From Aeromonas fluvialis (GTDB taxonomy: Bacteria > Pseudomonadota > Gammaproteobacteria > Enterobacterales > Aeromonadaceae): DNA of 64,000 bases. Positions 27,800 through 37,269 of this stretch are shown here, in pieces. The stretch's first letter is position 1; every line of letters starts with the position of its first letter. A program made the translations under genes and the position numbers. The stretch lies in assembly GCF_000819885.1 (NCBI RefSeq), contig NZ_CDBO01000057.1, positions 1 to 64,000 on the forward strand, read 5' to 3'. The notes beneath the pieces were generated by a model. It was not told the origin of the DNA, did not search any database, and worked only from the letters and a program-made list of their open reading frames with translations.

Positions 27800-27850
27800 C
27801 TTGTGCCTCTGTTTCAGGTCGCGTCTGCGCGGCAGTTATGGCGTTAATAT

Positions 27851-27868
27851 ATGACAAAAAAATGACAT
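27851..27868 (-). promoter_or_regulatory. Pho box upstream of ppk1-ppx
   Basis: On the minus strand ATGTCAT-TTTT-TTGTCAT (27868-27851) has two 7-base repeats, each 6 of 7 to CTGTCAT, with the 4-base spacer required for PhoB. A CATAAC about 11 bp downstream could be the -10. This is the established PhoB operator architecture. Confidence 0.78.
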
Positions 27869-27873
27869 TATTG

Positions 27874-28389
27874 TTACTGCTCGCTGAACGCTTCGTCGAT
27901 GTCGACCACCAGATCGTCGGAGAGGGATTCCAGCGCGGTGATAAGCGTATCCATGACAAGCCCGTCGGGCAGGGCAACCAGCGCGTGAGCATAGAAGAGC
28001 GGGGCGCCGGAGTGGGGGGCAGGTTCACAACCGGTGGTGAGATCGGCCACGTTGATCTCGAGCTGGCGCAGGATGCTGGCCACTTCGTGGACGATGCCTG
28101 GGCGGTCGTTGCCGGTCACCGTCATCATCATCTGATGAGCCGGTTCGGCAGTAGGTATCCCTTCGGCAAAGCTGATAGTCAGACCCTGCAGCAGGGCCAG
28201 CGCTTCGCACAGGCTGCGATAGTGCTCATCGGGCACGGAGACATGAAGGATCCCGGCAAACTGCCCCGCCAGTTCGCTCATGGCGCTGCCCAGCCAGTTG
28301 CCCTGCTCGCGGCTGATGACGGCCGCCAAACTCTCGACGATCCCGGGTTTGTCTGCACCGATCACGGTGACCACCAATTGCTTTTGCAT
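27874..28389 (-). CDS. ACT-domain protein, GcvR-like regulator
   Basis: A 171-residue protein with two ACT domains: VVTVIGADKPGIVESLAAVI at the start and MTVTGNDRPGIVHEVASILR in the second half. This is the GcvR layout; GcvR antagonises GcvA at the glycine cleavage operon in E. coli. No gcvA or gcvTHP gene is nearby, so the target is inferred only from family. The ATG at 28389 follows AAGGAGAGC; the open frame upstream is not family-like. Its stop lies just upstream of the Pho box for ppk1, so it may read into that operon. Confidence 0.8.
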   Translation of the reverse strand: MQKQLVVTVIGADKPGIVESLAAVISREQGNWLGSAMSELAGQFAGILHVSVPDEHYRSLCEALALLQGLTISFAEGIPTAEPAHQMMMTVTGNDRPGIVHEVASILRQLEINVADLTTGCEPAPHSGAPLFYAHALVALPDGLVMDTLITALESLSDDLVVDIDEAFSEQ

Positions 28390-28586
28390 CCTGCTCTCCT
28401 TGAAATTGGAACTCTGGCTCGATCCCCATTGTGCCTGCTGTGGCTGGTCATATGAACCCCCGCCTGCGGGCAAATAGATAAAAAGACGGGACTTTTACAC
28501 TTTCCATACGCTTGTCTTCTGCCTTGCTCCGTGGCGGCTGTGGTAAAGTGGTTCCCCTTTCGTGTTGTGAACTGGATCGTGCTCTC

Positions 28587-29471
28587 ATGAATACCCTTGT
28601 CCTATCGGGATTGCTGTTGCTGTTGCTGCTTGTGCTGGCGATCTTCTGGAGCAGAGGTAGACAGCAAAAGCGCCTGCCCTATGATGTGCAGGAGACCCTG
28701 TTCAGTCCCGCCGAACGATCCTTCCTCGGGGTGCTGGATCTGGCTGTGAGTGACAAGGCCCGGGTCTTTGCCAAGGTACGGGTGGCCGATGTGCTGACGC
28801 CGCAGGCCGGGATCGGCAAAAGCAAATGGCAGCAGCACTTCAACAAGATCAGCGCCAAGCATTTCGACTACCTGCTTTGCCACCCCTCTGATCTTTCCTT
28901 TATCTGTGCCATCGAACTCGATGACAGCTCTCACCGTCACCAGAAGCGCAAGGCGCGGGATCTCTTTCTGAAAACTGCCTGCGACAGCGCCGGTCTGCCG
29001 TTGCTGCAGATCCCGGCAAGTGCCAGCTATCTGGTGGAAGAGCTGCGCGAACAGATCCTGCCGCTACTGGTCAAAACCCGTGAGCCGCTGGTAGAGGATC
29101 TGCCGCCCGGGGCTCGCCGCGAGCCGACCTTCAACCCCTTGCTGCTGGATGGCGTGGATGTGGGATCTGGCGGCCACGGCCACTCGGCGCCGGGCTCCGC
29201 CATCTCGACGAGTGGCGCCGTGTTGACCGCTTCCGCGGGGGCTGGCAAGCGGATAGCAGAACAGCATGCCACGGAGGGCGATCTGGCCGAGGAACTGTTT
29301 GCCGGTGTGGAGGATGACGAGGTGCGTGAAGCACACCACTGCCCCCGCTGCGATGCGTTGCTGGTGGAGCGAGAGGCGAAAAAGGGCCCTCACGCTGGTC
29401 GGCTCTTTCTGGCTTGCAGCCGCTTTCCCGAGTGTCGCTACGCGGCCCCCCACCACCATAACCACCACTGA
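28587..29471 (+). CDS. DUF2726 membrane-anchored protein with topoisomerase-type zinc finger
   Basis: A 294-residue protein: one N-terminal membrane segment (about residues 5-22), a DUF2726 domain (about 35-165; FAKVRVADVLTP, FDYLLCHPSDLSFICAIELD, DSSHRHQKRKARD) related to nuclease-fold proteins, a low-complexity linker, and a C-terminal C4 zinc finger (CPRCDALLVERE ... FLACSRFPECRY) like those at the end of topoisomerase I. It ends in a His-rich tail. The combination suggests a membrane-tethered nucleic-acid-binding protein, but activity is unknown. The ribosome site is weak. It is divergent from the ACT gene. Confidence 0.8.
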   Translation: MNTLVLSGLLLLLLLVLAIFWSRGRQQKRLPYDVQETLFSPAERSFLGVLDLAVSDKARVFAKVRVADVLTPQAGIGKSKWQQHFNKISAKHFDYLLCHPSDLSFICAIELDDSSHRHQKRKARDLFLKTACDSAGLPLLQIPASASYLVEELREQILPLLVKTREPLVEDLPPGARREPTFNPLLLDGVDVGSGGHGHSAPGSAISTSGAVLTASAGAGKRIAEQHATEGDLAEELFAGVEDDEVREAHHCPRCDALLVEREAKKGPHAGRLFLACSRFPECRYAAPHHHNHH

Positions 29472-29493
29472 GTCGGTCTCGCTGCGTTGCCAC

Positions 29494-29522
29494 TGCCCTC
29501 TGACGAGGGCAGTTTTGTTTGT
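29494..29522 (+). terminator. Rho-independent terminator after DUF2726 gene
   Basis: CTGCCCTC (29494-29501) pairs with GAGGGCAG (29506-29513), loop TGAC, followed by TTTTGTTTG. Confidence 0.85.
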
Positions 29523-29719
29523 ATCCTAGGCCTGCAAGGCGCAGAAAAATGCCCGGCAAAACGTATCTCATCCCCCGTTTCTGTCGATTCACTTAGCCTG
29601 AATGCGACAATTTTTGACAATGCGTCGGAATTTTGGCACTTTGTGTGTCGGTCATGACGTCGTTCACCGGCATTTTATGACCAAATAAAACAATAAGTTA
29701 GATTAGGACATCGCGAGGA

Positions 29720-31147
29720 ATGGATATGGTGGAGATGGGCGTGTTGATTGTTGATGCCGATGCGCAGCGGCGCCAGCAATTGGGAACAGTGCTCTCGTTT
29801 ATGGGGATCCCGTGGCAAGAGGTGGCGCAAAGCGATCTGGATGTCGCTATCGAATCCTCCGGCCCGCTGCAAGGGGTGCTGGTGGGTGAGCTGAGCGGCC
29901 GCCCCTTGCCGGATCTGCTGATAGCCTTTCCCCGCACGCCGTTCCTCTCGCTGGTCGAGGCGGATCTGCCCAACAGCAACTTCATCGGGGTGGCGCGGTC
30001 ACCCTTTACCTATGAATCCCTTACCCGTCATTTGCACTTCTGTCAGGCGTTTGTCTCCCTGCATCCCCGTCAGCAGACCCATGACAAGGGGCAGACGCTG
30101 CTGCGTTTGCTGGTGGGCAAAGGGAAGGGGATCCAGGAGGTGCGGCGTCTCATCAGCCAGGTGGCCGAGACCGATGCCAACGTGCTGATCCTCGGTGAAT
30201 CGGGGACCGGCAAAGAGGTGGTGGCTCGCGCTATCCATGAACTCTCTTCCCGAAGTCAAGGCCCCTTTGTGCCCATCAACTGCGGCGCCATTCCTGCCGA
30301 GTTGCTGGAGAGCGAACTGTTCGGCCACGAGAAGGGGGCCTTCACCGGCGCCATCGCTGCCCGGCGCGGCCGCTTCGAGCTGGCGCAGGGGGGCACCCTG
30401 TTCCTCGATGAGATCGGCGACATGCCGATGCCGATGCAGGTCAAACTGCTGCGTGTGCTGCAGGAGCGGCTGTTCGATCGGGTCGGGGGTGGCAAGCCGA
30501 TTCAGGCCGATGTGCGGATCATTGCGGCGACCCACCGGGATCTGGAGGCGCTGATCCGCACCCAGGGTTTTCGTGAAGACCTCTATTACCGCCTCAACGT
30601 CTTCCCGATTGAGACGCCGCCGCTGCGGGATCGCACCGACGACATCCCGCTGCTGCTCCAGGAGCTGCTCAACCGCCATGCCGAGCAGCACCACAGCTTT
30701 ATCCGCCTGACCCAGCGGGCCCTGGAGTCGCTGATGCAATACCCCTGGCCCGGCAATGTGCGCGAGCTATCCAACCTGTTGGAGCGGCTGCTCATCCTCT
30801 ATCCGCACCAGATCGTCGATGTGGCCGATCTGCCGAGCCGTTATCGCCTGCTGCCGTGTCAGCCGCGAGATGAGAGGCTGACCGAGATGGATGAGAGGGA
30901 TGCGCTGGCAGCGGTATTCCAGGATCCCCCCGAACTGGATCACTCTCTCGCTGCGGCCCGCACCATGCAGTTGCCGGAGGAGGGGGTTAATCTCAAGGAG
31001 ATACTGGCCGACCTCGAAGTGGAGCTGATCCGCCAGGCGCTGGAGTTTCAGGATGGGGTGGTGGCCCGTGCCGCCGATCTGCTCGGCATGCGCCGCACTA
31101 CCCTGGTGGAGAAGATGAAAAAGTACGGGATGAGCAAGGACGTCTGA
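29720..31147 (+). CDS. flrA: FlrA, sigma-54-dependent flagellar master activator
   Basis: A 475-residue activator of the FleQ/FlrA type. The N-terminal receiver-like domain (about 1-120) is degenerate, as usual for this family. The AAA+ domain has Walker A GESGTGKE at about 159-166 and the sigma-54 contact loop GAFTGA at 206-211, and a Fis-type helix-turn-helix ends the protein ([20 protein letters not shown]). FlrA starts the polar flagellar cascade by activating flrBC and other early genes with sigma-54; in relatives it is inhibited by cyclic di-GMP. It has its own upstream region after a terminator. Confidence 0.92.
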   Translation: MDMVEMGVLIVDADAQRRQQLGTVLSFMGIPWQEVAQSDLDVAIESSGPLQGVLVGELSGRPLPDLLIAFPRTPFLSLVEADLPNSNFIGVARSPFTYESLTRHLHFCQAFVSLHPRQQTHDKGQTLLRLLVGKGKGIQEVRRLISQVAETDANVLILGESGTGKEVVARAIHELSSRSQGPFVPINCGAIPAELLESELFGHEKGAFTGAIAARRGRFELAQGGTLFLDEIGDMPMPMQVKLLRVLQERLFDRVGGGKPIQADVRIIAATHRDLEALIRTQGFREDLYYRLNVFPIETPPLRDRTDDIPLLLQELLNRHAEQHHSFIRLTQRALESLMQYPWPGNVRELSNLLERLLILYPHQIVDVADLPSRYRLLPCQPRDERLTEMDERDALAAVFQDPPELDHSLAAARTMQLPEEGVNLKEILADLEVELIRQALEFQDGVVARAADLLGMRRTTLVEKMKKYGMSKDV

Positions 31148-31201
31148 GGTCAAAGCCTTGACGCCCATGTTTAACTTATTGTTTTAAATTACATATTTTA
31201 G

Positions 31202-31217
31202 TGGCATGAAAATTGAA
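31202..31217 (+). promoter_or_regulatory. Candidate sigma-54 promoter of flrBC
   Basis: TGGCAT-GAAAA-TTGAA resembles TGGCAC-N5-TTGCA with correct spacing but has GA in place of the invariant-looking GC at -12. It is 36 bp before the flrB ATG, in the 105-bp gap after flrA, where a FlrA-dependent promoter is expected. Confidence 0.55.
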
Positions 31218-31252
31218 TAAGCTGACCCAACAGCCAGTTTGAGGTCAGCTTT

Positions 31253-32287
31253 ATGACAATCGTGCAGCAGGACATGCCACTCCAGTCCCACGAAGTGAGC
31301 CAGCTCTACGCCATCTTCAAGGCGCTCCCCACCGGGGTGTTGCTGCTGAATGGCGCTGGGGTGGTCACCCGCGCGAATCCGGCGGCCATCTCTCTGCTGG
31401 GGGAGCCGCTGGAAGGGGAGCTCTGGCGCCACATCATTGCCCGCTGCTTCGAGCCGCGCGAGGATGATGGCCACGAGATCTCCCTGCGCGACGGGCGCCG
31501 GGTGCAGCTCTCGACTCAGCCGTTGCCGGATCAGCCCGGCCAGCTGGTGTTTATCAACGACCTGACCGAAACCCGCAAACTGCAAGATCGCATCAACCAC
31601 ATGAAGCGACTGTCGGCGCTGGGCAATATGGCGGCCTCGCTCGCCCACCAGATCCGCACTCCACTCTCCGCCGCCATGCTCTATGCCGCCAATCTGGCCA
31701 ACCGCACCCTCAAGCCGGAATCCCGCACTCAGTTTCAGCAAAAGCTGATGGCCCGCTTGCAGGATCTGGAGAAGCAGATCAACGACATCCTGCTGTTTGC
31801 TCGCAACGGCGACAATCAGGTGGTCACCCCCATCTCGGTACGAGGGCTGCTGGCCGAAGTACAGGCCGGTGCCGAGGCATTCTGTCAGCAGCAAGGGTGC
31901 GATCTGCACATGGAGGCGCCGGAGCCCGATCTCTGTCTGCTGGCCAACAGCAGTGCGCTGGCGGGCGCTATCAACAACCTGATTGCCAATGCCCAGCAGG
32001 CGGGGGCCACGTCACTCTTGGTCAGCGCTGTGCGCAGTGGTGGCAGGGTGGAGATGCGTGTCATCGATAATGGCAAGGGGATCCCTTCCCATCAGCTCGG
32101 TCAGGTATTCGAACCTTTCTTTACCACTCGCTCCCAAGGCACTGGCCTGGGGCTCGCGGTGGTGCAATCTGTAGTGCGTGCCCATCAGGGGGAGGTCGGT
32201 GTGGCCTCGGTGCCCGGTGAAGGCACCTGCTTTACTCTGTCGTTCCCCCTGCATCAGCAACCGGTGCAGCTAGGAGGTGTAGCATGA
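31253..32287 (+). CDS. flrB: FlrB, flagellar sensor histidine kinase
   Basis: A 344-residue soluble histidine kinase. A PAS-like N-terminal domain (about 15-105) precedes the HisKA helix with the phosphorylated His at about 132 in LAHQIRTPLS, and the HATPase_c domain with NNLIANAQQAG, DNGKGIP and GTGLGLAVV. No transmembrane segment is visible, as for FlrB/FleS. It phosphorylates FlrC to turn on the sigma-54 hook and basal-body genes. Its 3' end overlaps flrC by 4 bp. Confidence 0.92.
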   Translation: MTIVQQDMPLQSHEVSQLYAIFKALPTGVLLLNGAGVVTRANPAAISLLGEPLEGELWRHIIARCFEPREDDGHEISLRDGRRVQLSTQPLPDQPGQLVFINDLTETRKLQDRINHMKRLSALGNMAASLAHQIRTPLSAAMLYAANLANRTLKPESRTQFQQKLMARLQDLEKQINDILLFARNGDNQVVTPISVRGLLAEVQAGAEAFCQQQGCDLHMEAPEPDLCLLANSSALAGAINNLIANAQQAGATSLLVSAVRSGGRVEMRVIDNGKGIPSHQLGQVFEPFFTTRSQGTGLGLAVVQSVVRAHQGEVGVASVPGEGTCFTLSFPLHQQPVQLGGVA

Positions 32288-33627
32288 CACAGGCCAGAAT
32301 TCTGGTAGTTGAAGATGATAATGGCCTGCGCGAAGCGTTGGTGGATACCCTGTTGCTGGGGGGCTATGAGTGCCGTGAAGCGGACAGCGGCGAGCGGGCC
32401 CTGCTGGCCCTCTCCCGTCAGCCGTTTGACATGGTGATCTCCGATATCCAGATGGGGGGGATGGATGGCCTCACCCTGCTGGCCAATATCCGCCAGCAAT
32501 ATCCGCAGATCCCCGTGCTACTGATGACCGCTTACGCCAACATCGACGGCGCGGTGCGCGCCATGCGCGAAGGGGCCATCGACTATCTGGCCAAGCCCTT
32601 TTCCCCCGAGGTGTTGCTCAATCAGGTGAGCCGTTACGTACCGGCCCAGAAGGTGGAGAAGCGCGCCGTGGTCCATGGGGATCCCAAAACTGCCGAGCTG
32701 TTCCAGCTGGCGACCCGGGTGGCCAGAAGCGAAGCGACCGTGATGGTGACCGGTCCGAGCGGGACGGGTAAAGAGGTGCTGGCCCGCTACATTCACGACA
32801 ACTCCAATCGCGCCGAGCAGCCTTTTGTCGCCATCAACTGCGCCGCCATTCCCGAGAATATGCTGGAGGCCACCCTGTTCGGCTACGAGAAAGGCGCCTT
32901 CACCGGTGCGGTACAGGGTTGCCCCGGCAAGTTCGAGCAGGCGCAGGGGGGCACCCTGCTGCTTGACGAGATCACCGAGATGGATCAGGGGCTGCAAGCC
33001 AAATTGCTGCGGGTGTTGCAGGAGAAAGAGGTGGAGCGGCTCGGCAGTCGCAAGATGATCCCGCTGGATGTGCGGGTTATCGCCACCAGCAACCGGGATT
33101 TGAAAAAAGCGGTGCAGGATGGCTTGTTTCGCGAAGATCTCTACTATCGCCTCAACGTTTTTCCGCTGCGCTGGTCAGCCCTAAGCGAGCGGCCCGGCGA
33201 CATTCTGCCGCTGGCGGAGCACCTGCTGGCGCTTCATGCCAGTCAGCAGGGGCTGCCGACACCACAGTTAACGGACGCCTCGCGGCAGCGGCTGCTGGCC
33301 CATCCTTGGCCTGGCAACGTGCGGGAGCTGGACAACGTGGTACAGCGCGCCCTGATCCTCAGCCCGGACGGGGTCATTGATTGTGACTACCTCATTCTGG
33401 AAGAGCTGGACGAGCAGGAGATGGAGTTTGTCAGCGTGGAGCGCAGCTATGGCAGCGATCGCCTCGGCAGCGAGCTCAAGCAGCAGGAGCACCAGATCAT
33501 CCTCGACACCCTGCAAGATTGTAACGGCAGCCGCAAGGCGGTGGCCGACCGACTCGGCATCAGCCCGCGCACTCTGCGCTACAAGCTGGCCCAGATGCGG
33601 GAGGCGGGGATCGACCTGCCAGCCTGA
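32284..33627 (+). CDS. flrC: FlrC, sigma-54-dependent flagellar response regulator
   Basis: A 447-residue NtrC-type regulator. The receiver domain has the acceptor Asp at residue 54 (VISDIQM). The AAA+ domain carries Walker A GPSGTGKE (157-164) and GAFTGA (204-209), and the C-terminal Fis-like helix is RKAVADRLGISPRTLRYKL. Phosphorylated FlrC activates class III sigma-54 promoters; those at 12679 and 15790 in this window are likely targets. In Vibrio flrBC is followed by fliE; here a Nif3-like gene follows instead. Confidence 0.93.
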   Translation: MTQARILVVEDDNGLREALVDTLLLGGYECREADSGERALLALSRQPFDMVISDIQMGGMDGLTLLANIRQQYPQIPVLLMTAYANIDGAVRAMREGAIDYLAKPFSPEVLLNQVSRYVPAQKVEKRAVVHGDPKTAELFQLATRVARSEATVMVTGPSGTGKEVLARYIHDNSNRAEQPFVAINCAAIPENMLEATLFGYEKGAFTGAVQGCPGKFEQAQGGTLLLDEITEMDQGLQAKLLRVLQEKEVERLGSRKMIPLDVRVIATSNRDLKKAVQDGLFREDLYYRLNVFPLRWSALSERPGDILPLAEHLLALHASQQGLPTPQLTDASRQRLLAHPWPGNVRELDNVVQRALILSPDGVIDCDYLILEELDEQEMEFVSVERSYGSDRLGSELKQQEHQIILDTLQDCNGSRKAVADRLGISPRTLRYKLAQMREAGIDLPA

Positions 33628-33767
33628 GGCATGTGGGAAACCGCACTGTGTGGGGGCTGTCATGGTCTTGACGGCCCGGCTCGATTATCATGGGGTCCTT
33701 GGCGCTTTGAGCCTGGGCCCTGTTTTTACTGGTAAAGCAGGGGACCGAGCCTTAATAAGGGACCCCT

Positions 33768-34529
33768 ATGATCTCTCATCGAAAACTCGAAACCGTACTG
33801 AACCATCTGCTCGAACCGCACGCCATCAAGGATTATTGCCCCAACGGCTTGCAAGTGGAGGGGCGTGAGCGCATTCGCAAGGTGGTGACCGGTGTCACCG
33901 CCAGTCAGGCGCTTATCGACGCGGCGGTGGCTGCGCAGGCCGATGCCATCCTGGTCCATCACGGCTACTTCTGGAGCGGTGAACCGGCCCAGATCACCGG
34001 CATGAAGCAGCGTCGCCTCAAGACCCTGCTGACCCACGATATCAACCTGTTTGCCTACCATTTGCCGCTGGATGTTCACCCCGAGGTGGGTAACAACGCC
34101 CAGCTCGCCAAGCTGCTCGACATCAAGGTGCGTCGCGGTCTGGAGCCGTGGAACAGCAAGAGCGTCGCCATGGTGGGCAAGCGGGAAGAGCCGATGAGCG
34201 GCCGCGATTTTGCCAAGCTGATTGCCGAGCGCCTTGGCCGCGAACCCCTCTATTGTGGCGATACCGGCCCCGAGCTGATCCGCTCCGTGGCCTGGTGCAC
34301 CGGCGGCGGTCAGAGCTACATCAATCTGGCGGCGGAGCAGGGCATCGATGCCTTTATCTCTGGTGAAGCCTCCGAGCAGACCATTCACACCGCCCGCGAG
34401 ATGGGGATGCACTTCTATGCGGCAGGCCATCACGCCACCGAGCGCTACGGCGTCAAGGCGCTGGGGGAGTGGCTGGCGACCGTGCACGGGTTGGATGTCA
34501 CCTTTATCGATATCGACAATCCGGTGTAG
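33768..34529 (+). CDS. Nif3-like dinuclear metal-centre protein (YbgI family)
   Basis: A 253-residue member of the widespread Nif3/YbgI family, which forms a hexameric toroid with a two-metal site; its function remains undefined (a GTP cyclohydrolase-like activity is often named in annotations but is not established). Visible signatures are DYCPNGLQVEGRERIRKVVT at the start, the metal-binding HHGYFW near residue 64, and EQTIHTAREMGMHFYAAGHH near the end. Length fits the family. It stands alone between flrC and the purN terminator. Confidence 0.88.
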   Translation: MISHRKLETVLNHLLEPHAIKDYCPNGLQVEGRERIRKVVTGVTASQALIDAAVAAQADAILVHHGYFWSGEPAQITGMKQRRLKTLLTHDINLFAYHLPLDVHPEVGNNAQLAKLLDIKVRRGLEPWNSKSVAMVGKREEPMSGRDFAKLIAERLGREPLYCGDTGPELIRSVAWCTGGGQSYINLAAEQGIDAFISGEASEQTIHTAREMGMHFYAAGHHATERYGVKALGEWLATVHGLDVTFIDIDNPV

Positions 34530-34592
34530 GGTCGCTTGGCCGCGTAACGTAATCGGATCTGACCGCTGCCATCGTGCGGATAGGTAGAAATG

Positions 34593-34622
34593 ACAAGGGA
34601 GGCTTAAGCCTCCCTTGTTGTA
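34593..34622. terminator. Bidirectional terminator, nif3 / purN
   Basis: ACAAGGGAGGC (34593-34603) and GCCTCCCTTGT (34608-34618) form a perfect 11-bp stem with TTAA loop. It lies between convergent genes. Confidence 0.82.
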
Positions 34623-34644
34623 TCTGACATGCAGTTGTTAGTGG

Positions 34645-35283
34645 TTACTCGCAGGCGTAACCAGCGGGGCCCAGCAGGGCGCCATCCAGTCGCACGGCGC
34701 CATCCACCATCTGCAGCCTGCCTTCGCAGAACCAGCGTACCACCAGCGGGTAGATGCTGTGCTCCTGCGCCTGTACCCGGGCGGCGACCTCATCGGCCTC
34801 ATCCCCTGCAAAGATGGGCACACGGGCCTGCAGGATCACCGGGCCACCGTCCAGCTCTTCGGTGACGAAGTGGACGCTGGCGCCATGCTCACTGTCACCG
34901 GCATCGATAGCGCGCTGGTGGGTGTGCAAGCCCTGATACTTGGGCAGCAGGGAGGGGTGGATATTGATCATCCTGCCGGCGAAATGGCGCACCAGGTCGC
35001 CACTCAAGATCCGCATAAACCCCGCCAGTACCACCAGATCAGGCTGATAATCAGCCATCAGCGCCAGCAGGGCGGCGTCATACTCCTCCCGGCTGGTAAA
35101 CTGCTGCTGGGCCAGAATGGCGGTTGCGACCCCGGCCTCTTTGGCACGAACCAGACCATAGGCATCGGCCTTGTTGCTGATGACGCCGACCACGTCACCG
35201 GCAATCTTGCCGCTGGCGCAGTGATCGAGGATCGCCTGCAGATTGCTGCCGCTGCCGGAGATTAGGACGAGGATCCGCATCAT
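34645..35283 (-). CDS. purN: PurN, phosphoribosylglycinamide formyltransferase
   Basis: A 212-residue folate-dependent enzyme for the third step of purine synthesis, formylating GAR with 10-formyltetrahydrofolate. It starts [20 protein letters not shown], with the GSGSNLQ phosphate loop, and contains [14 protein letters not shown], the catalytic Asn/His block. Its ATG overlaps the purM stop (ATGATG), giving a coupled purMN operon. Length matches E. coli PurN (212). Confidence 0.94.
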   Translation of the reverse strand: MMRILVLISGSGSNLQAILDHCASGKIAGDVVGVISNKADAYGLVRAKEAGVATAILAQQQFTSREEYDAALLALMADYQPDLVVLAGFMRILSGDLVRHFAGRMINIHPSLLPKYQGLHTHQRAIDAGDSEHGASVHFVTEELDGGPVILQARVPIFAGDEADEVAARVQAQEHSIYPLVVRWFCEGRLQMVDGAVRLDGALLGPAGYACE

Positions 35284-36317
35284 TTGATGATGACCTGCTC
35301 CTCACCATCGGCTGCCTTGGTGATATGACCGATGTGCCATGCGTTCTCGCCTTCCGCCTTGAGCAGGGTCAACGCCTTCTCCAGCTGGTTGGCAGGCAGG
35401 GCGATGATCATGCCGACGCCGCAGTTGAAGGTGCGATACATTTCAAAGCGGGTAACGTTGCCCGCCTGCTGCAGCCAGCTGAACACTGCCGGCCACTGCC
35501 AGCTCTGCTCATCGATCACAGCCTGAGTGTTGGCAGGCAGGACGCGCGGGATGTTCTCCCAGAAGCCGCCGCCGGTGATGTGGGAGAGGGCGTGGATCTC
35601 GCACTCCTTGATCAGCTTGAGCACCGGCTTGACGTAGATGCGGGTCGGCTCCAGCAGGGCGTTGGCCAGGGTGGTGTCACCCAGCGGCTGATGCACGTCG
35701 GCTTTGGAGACTTCCAGAATTTTACGGATCAGGGAGAAACCGTTGGAGTGAGGGCCGCTGGCGGCCAGCGCGATCAGGGCATCCCCTTCACCGACCTTGC
35801 TGCCGTCGATGATTTCGCTCTTCTCCACCACACCGACGCAGAAACCGGCGATGTCGTAGTCTTCCCCTTCATACATACCCGGCATCTCGGCGGTCTCGCC
35901 GCCCACCAGGGCACAGCCTGACTGCTCGCAACCGGCACCGATCCCGGTGACTACGGCGGCGGCGGTGTCCACGTCCAGTTTGCCAGTCGCATAGTAGTCG
36001 AGGAAGAACAGCGGCTCGGCGCCTTGCACGATCAGGTCATTGACGCACATGGCCACCAGATCGATGCCCACGGTGTCGTGCTTCTTCAGGTCGATGGCGA
36101 GGCGCAGCTTGGTGCCCACCCCGTCTGTGCCGGAGACCAGCACCGGCTCCTTGTAGCCCGCAGGGATTTGACACAAGGCCCCAAAGCCGCCAAGACCACC
36201 AAGGACTTCAGGACGACGAGTGCGCTTTGACACGCCCTTGATACGTTCAACCAGTGCATTGCCGGCATCGATATCCACGCCAGCATCCTTGTAGCTCAGT
36301 GAGGTTTTGTCAGTCAC
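35280..36317 (-). CDS. purM: PurM, phosphoribosylformylglycinamidine cyclo-ligase
   Basis: A 345-residue enzyme that closes the imidazole ring to make AIR, the fifth step of purine synthesis. The start [20 protein letters not shown] follows a GTG start codon at 36317 supported by close match to E. coli PurM. Also present are [16 protein letters not shown] and [14 protein letters not shown], the ATP and substrate sites. A PurR operator lies about 80 bp upstream. It is divergent from upp, as in E. coli. Confidence 0.95.
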   Translation of the reverse strand: MTDKTSLSYKDAGVDIDAGNALVERIKGVSKRTRRPEVLGGLGGFGALCQIPAGYKEPVLVSGTDGVGTKLRLAIDLKKHDTVGIDLVAMCVNDLIVQGAEPLFFLDYYATGKLDVDTAAAVVTGIGAGCEQSGCALVGGETAEMPGMYEGEDYDIAGFCVGVVEKSEIIDGSKVGEGDALIALAASGPHSNGFSLIRKILEVSKADVHQPLGDTTLANALLEPTRIYVKPVLKLIKECEIHALSHITGGGFWENIPRVLPANTQAVIDEQSWQWPAVFSWLQQAGNVTRFEMYRTFNCGVGMIIALPANQLEKALTLLKAEGENAWHIGHITKAADGEEQVIIK

Positions 36318-36393
36318 GCGTATTCCCCGTCATATAAAGAAGTGGAGGGTAAAATTCGGGGCGTATTCTAACAGTGGCGGTGAAAAACCAGAA

Positions 36394-36409
36394 AGGAAAT
36401 CGTTTGCGC
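36394..36409. promoter_or_regulatory. PurR operator between purM and upp
   Basis: AGGAAATCGTTTGCGC matches the PurR consensus ACGCAAACGTTTGCGT at 12 of 16 positions, including the central CGTTTGCG half. Position between divergent purM and upp is as expected for control of purMN. Confidence 0.72.
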
Positions 36410-36492
36410 GTTTTTGCGCGGAAATGCTCTACAAGCGGCGGCTTTTGTTGTATGATTCTACGATTTTTTTGCGGCAGTTAGAGGAGATAATA

Positions 36493-37119
36493 ATGAAAGT
36501 CGTTGAAGTCAAACACCCCCTGGTCAAACACAAGATCGGTCTGATGCGCGAAGGCGAGATCAGCACCAAGCGTTTCCGTGAGCTGGCCAAAGAAGTGGGC
36601 AGTTTGTTGACCTATGAAGCGACCTCTGACTTCGAAACCGAGAAGGTTATCATCGATGGCTGGAATGGGCCAGTGGAAGTTGACCAGATCAAGGGCAAGA
36701 AGGTCACCGTCGTGCCTATCCTGCGTGCCGGTCTGGGCATGATGGATGGCGTGCTGGAGCATATCCCGAGCGCCCGCGTCAGCGTGGTCGGTATCTACCG
36801 CGATGAGGAGACCCTGCAACCGGTTCCCTATTTCGAGAAGATCGTCAGCAACATCGAAGAGCGTCTGGCGCTGGTTATCGATCCGATGCTGGCTACCGGC
36901 GGTTCCATGATCGCCACCATCGATCTGCTGAAGAAGAAAGGCTGCCAATCCATTAAGGTGCTGGTACTGGTTGCCGCGCCGGAAGGGATCAAGGCACTGG
37001 AAGCCGCTCACCCTGACGTAGAGCTCTACTGCGCTTCCGTCGACCAGGGGCTGAACGAGAAAGGCTACATCGTGCCGGGTCTGGGCGATGCAGGCGACAA
37101 GATCTTCGGTACCAAGTAA
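36493..37119 (+). CDS. upp: Upp, uracil phosphoribosyltransferase
   Basis: A 208-residue salvage enzyme converting uracil and PRPP to UMP, identical in length to E. coli Upp. The PRPP-binding block [20 protein letters not shown] is at about residues 120-139, and the C-terminal uracil-binding [17 protein letters not shown] is present. The ATG at 36493 has GAGGAG upstream; the longer open frame from 36307 overlaps the PurR operator and purM region. In enterics uraA follows, but here the next gene encodes a DUF2066 protein. Confidence 0.95.
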   Translation: MKVVEVKHPLVKHKIGLMREGEISTKRFRELAKEVGSLLTYEATSDFETEKVIIDGWNGPVEVDQIKGKKVTVVPILRAGLGMMDGVLEHIPSARVSVVGIYRDEETLQPVPYFEKIVSNIEERLALVIDPMLATGGSMIATIDLLKKKGCQSIKVLVLVAAPEGIKALEAAHPDVELYCASVDQGLNEKGYIVPGLGDAGDKIFGTK

Positions 37120-37160
37120 GTTGATGCATTAACCCGCTTCCCATGTGGAAGGGGTGATCG

Positions 37161-37190
37161 GAGCCGGCGCCTCGTCGGCTCTGCTGTTTG
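37161..37190 (+). terminator. Candidate terminator after upp
   Basis: GAGCCGGCG (37161-37169) pairs with CGTCGGCTC (37173-37181), loop CCT, followed by TGCTGTTTG. The T-tract is weak. Confidence 0.5.
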
Positions 37191-37269
37191 TGGCCACTGG
37201 TGCCAGCCTTGCCGCAGGGCGCGCCTTGCCGCTACCATAAGCACACTCTCCCATTTCGAGACTCTGTTC

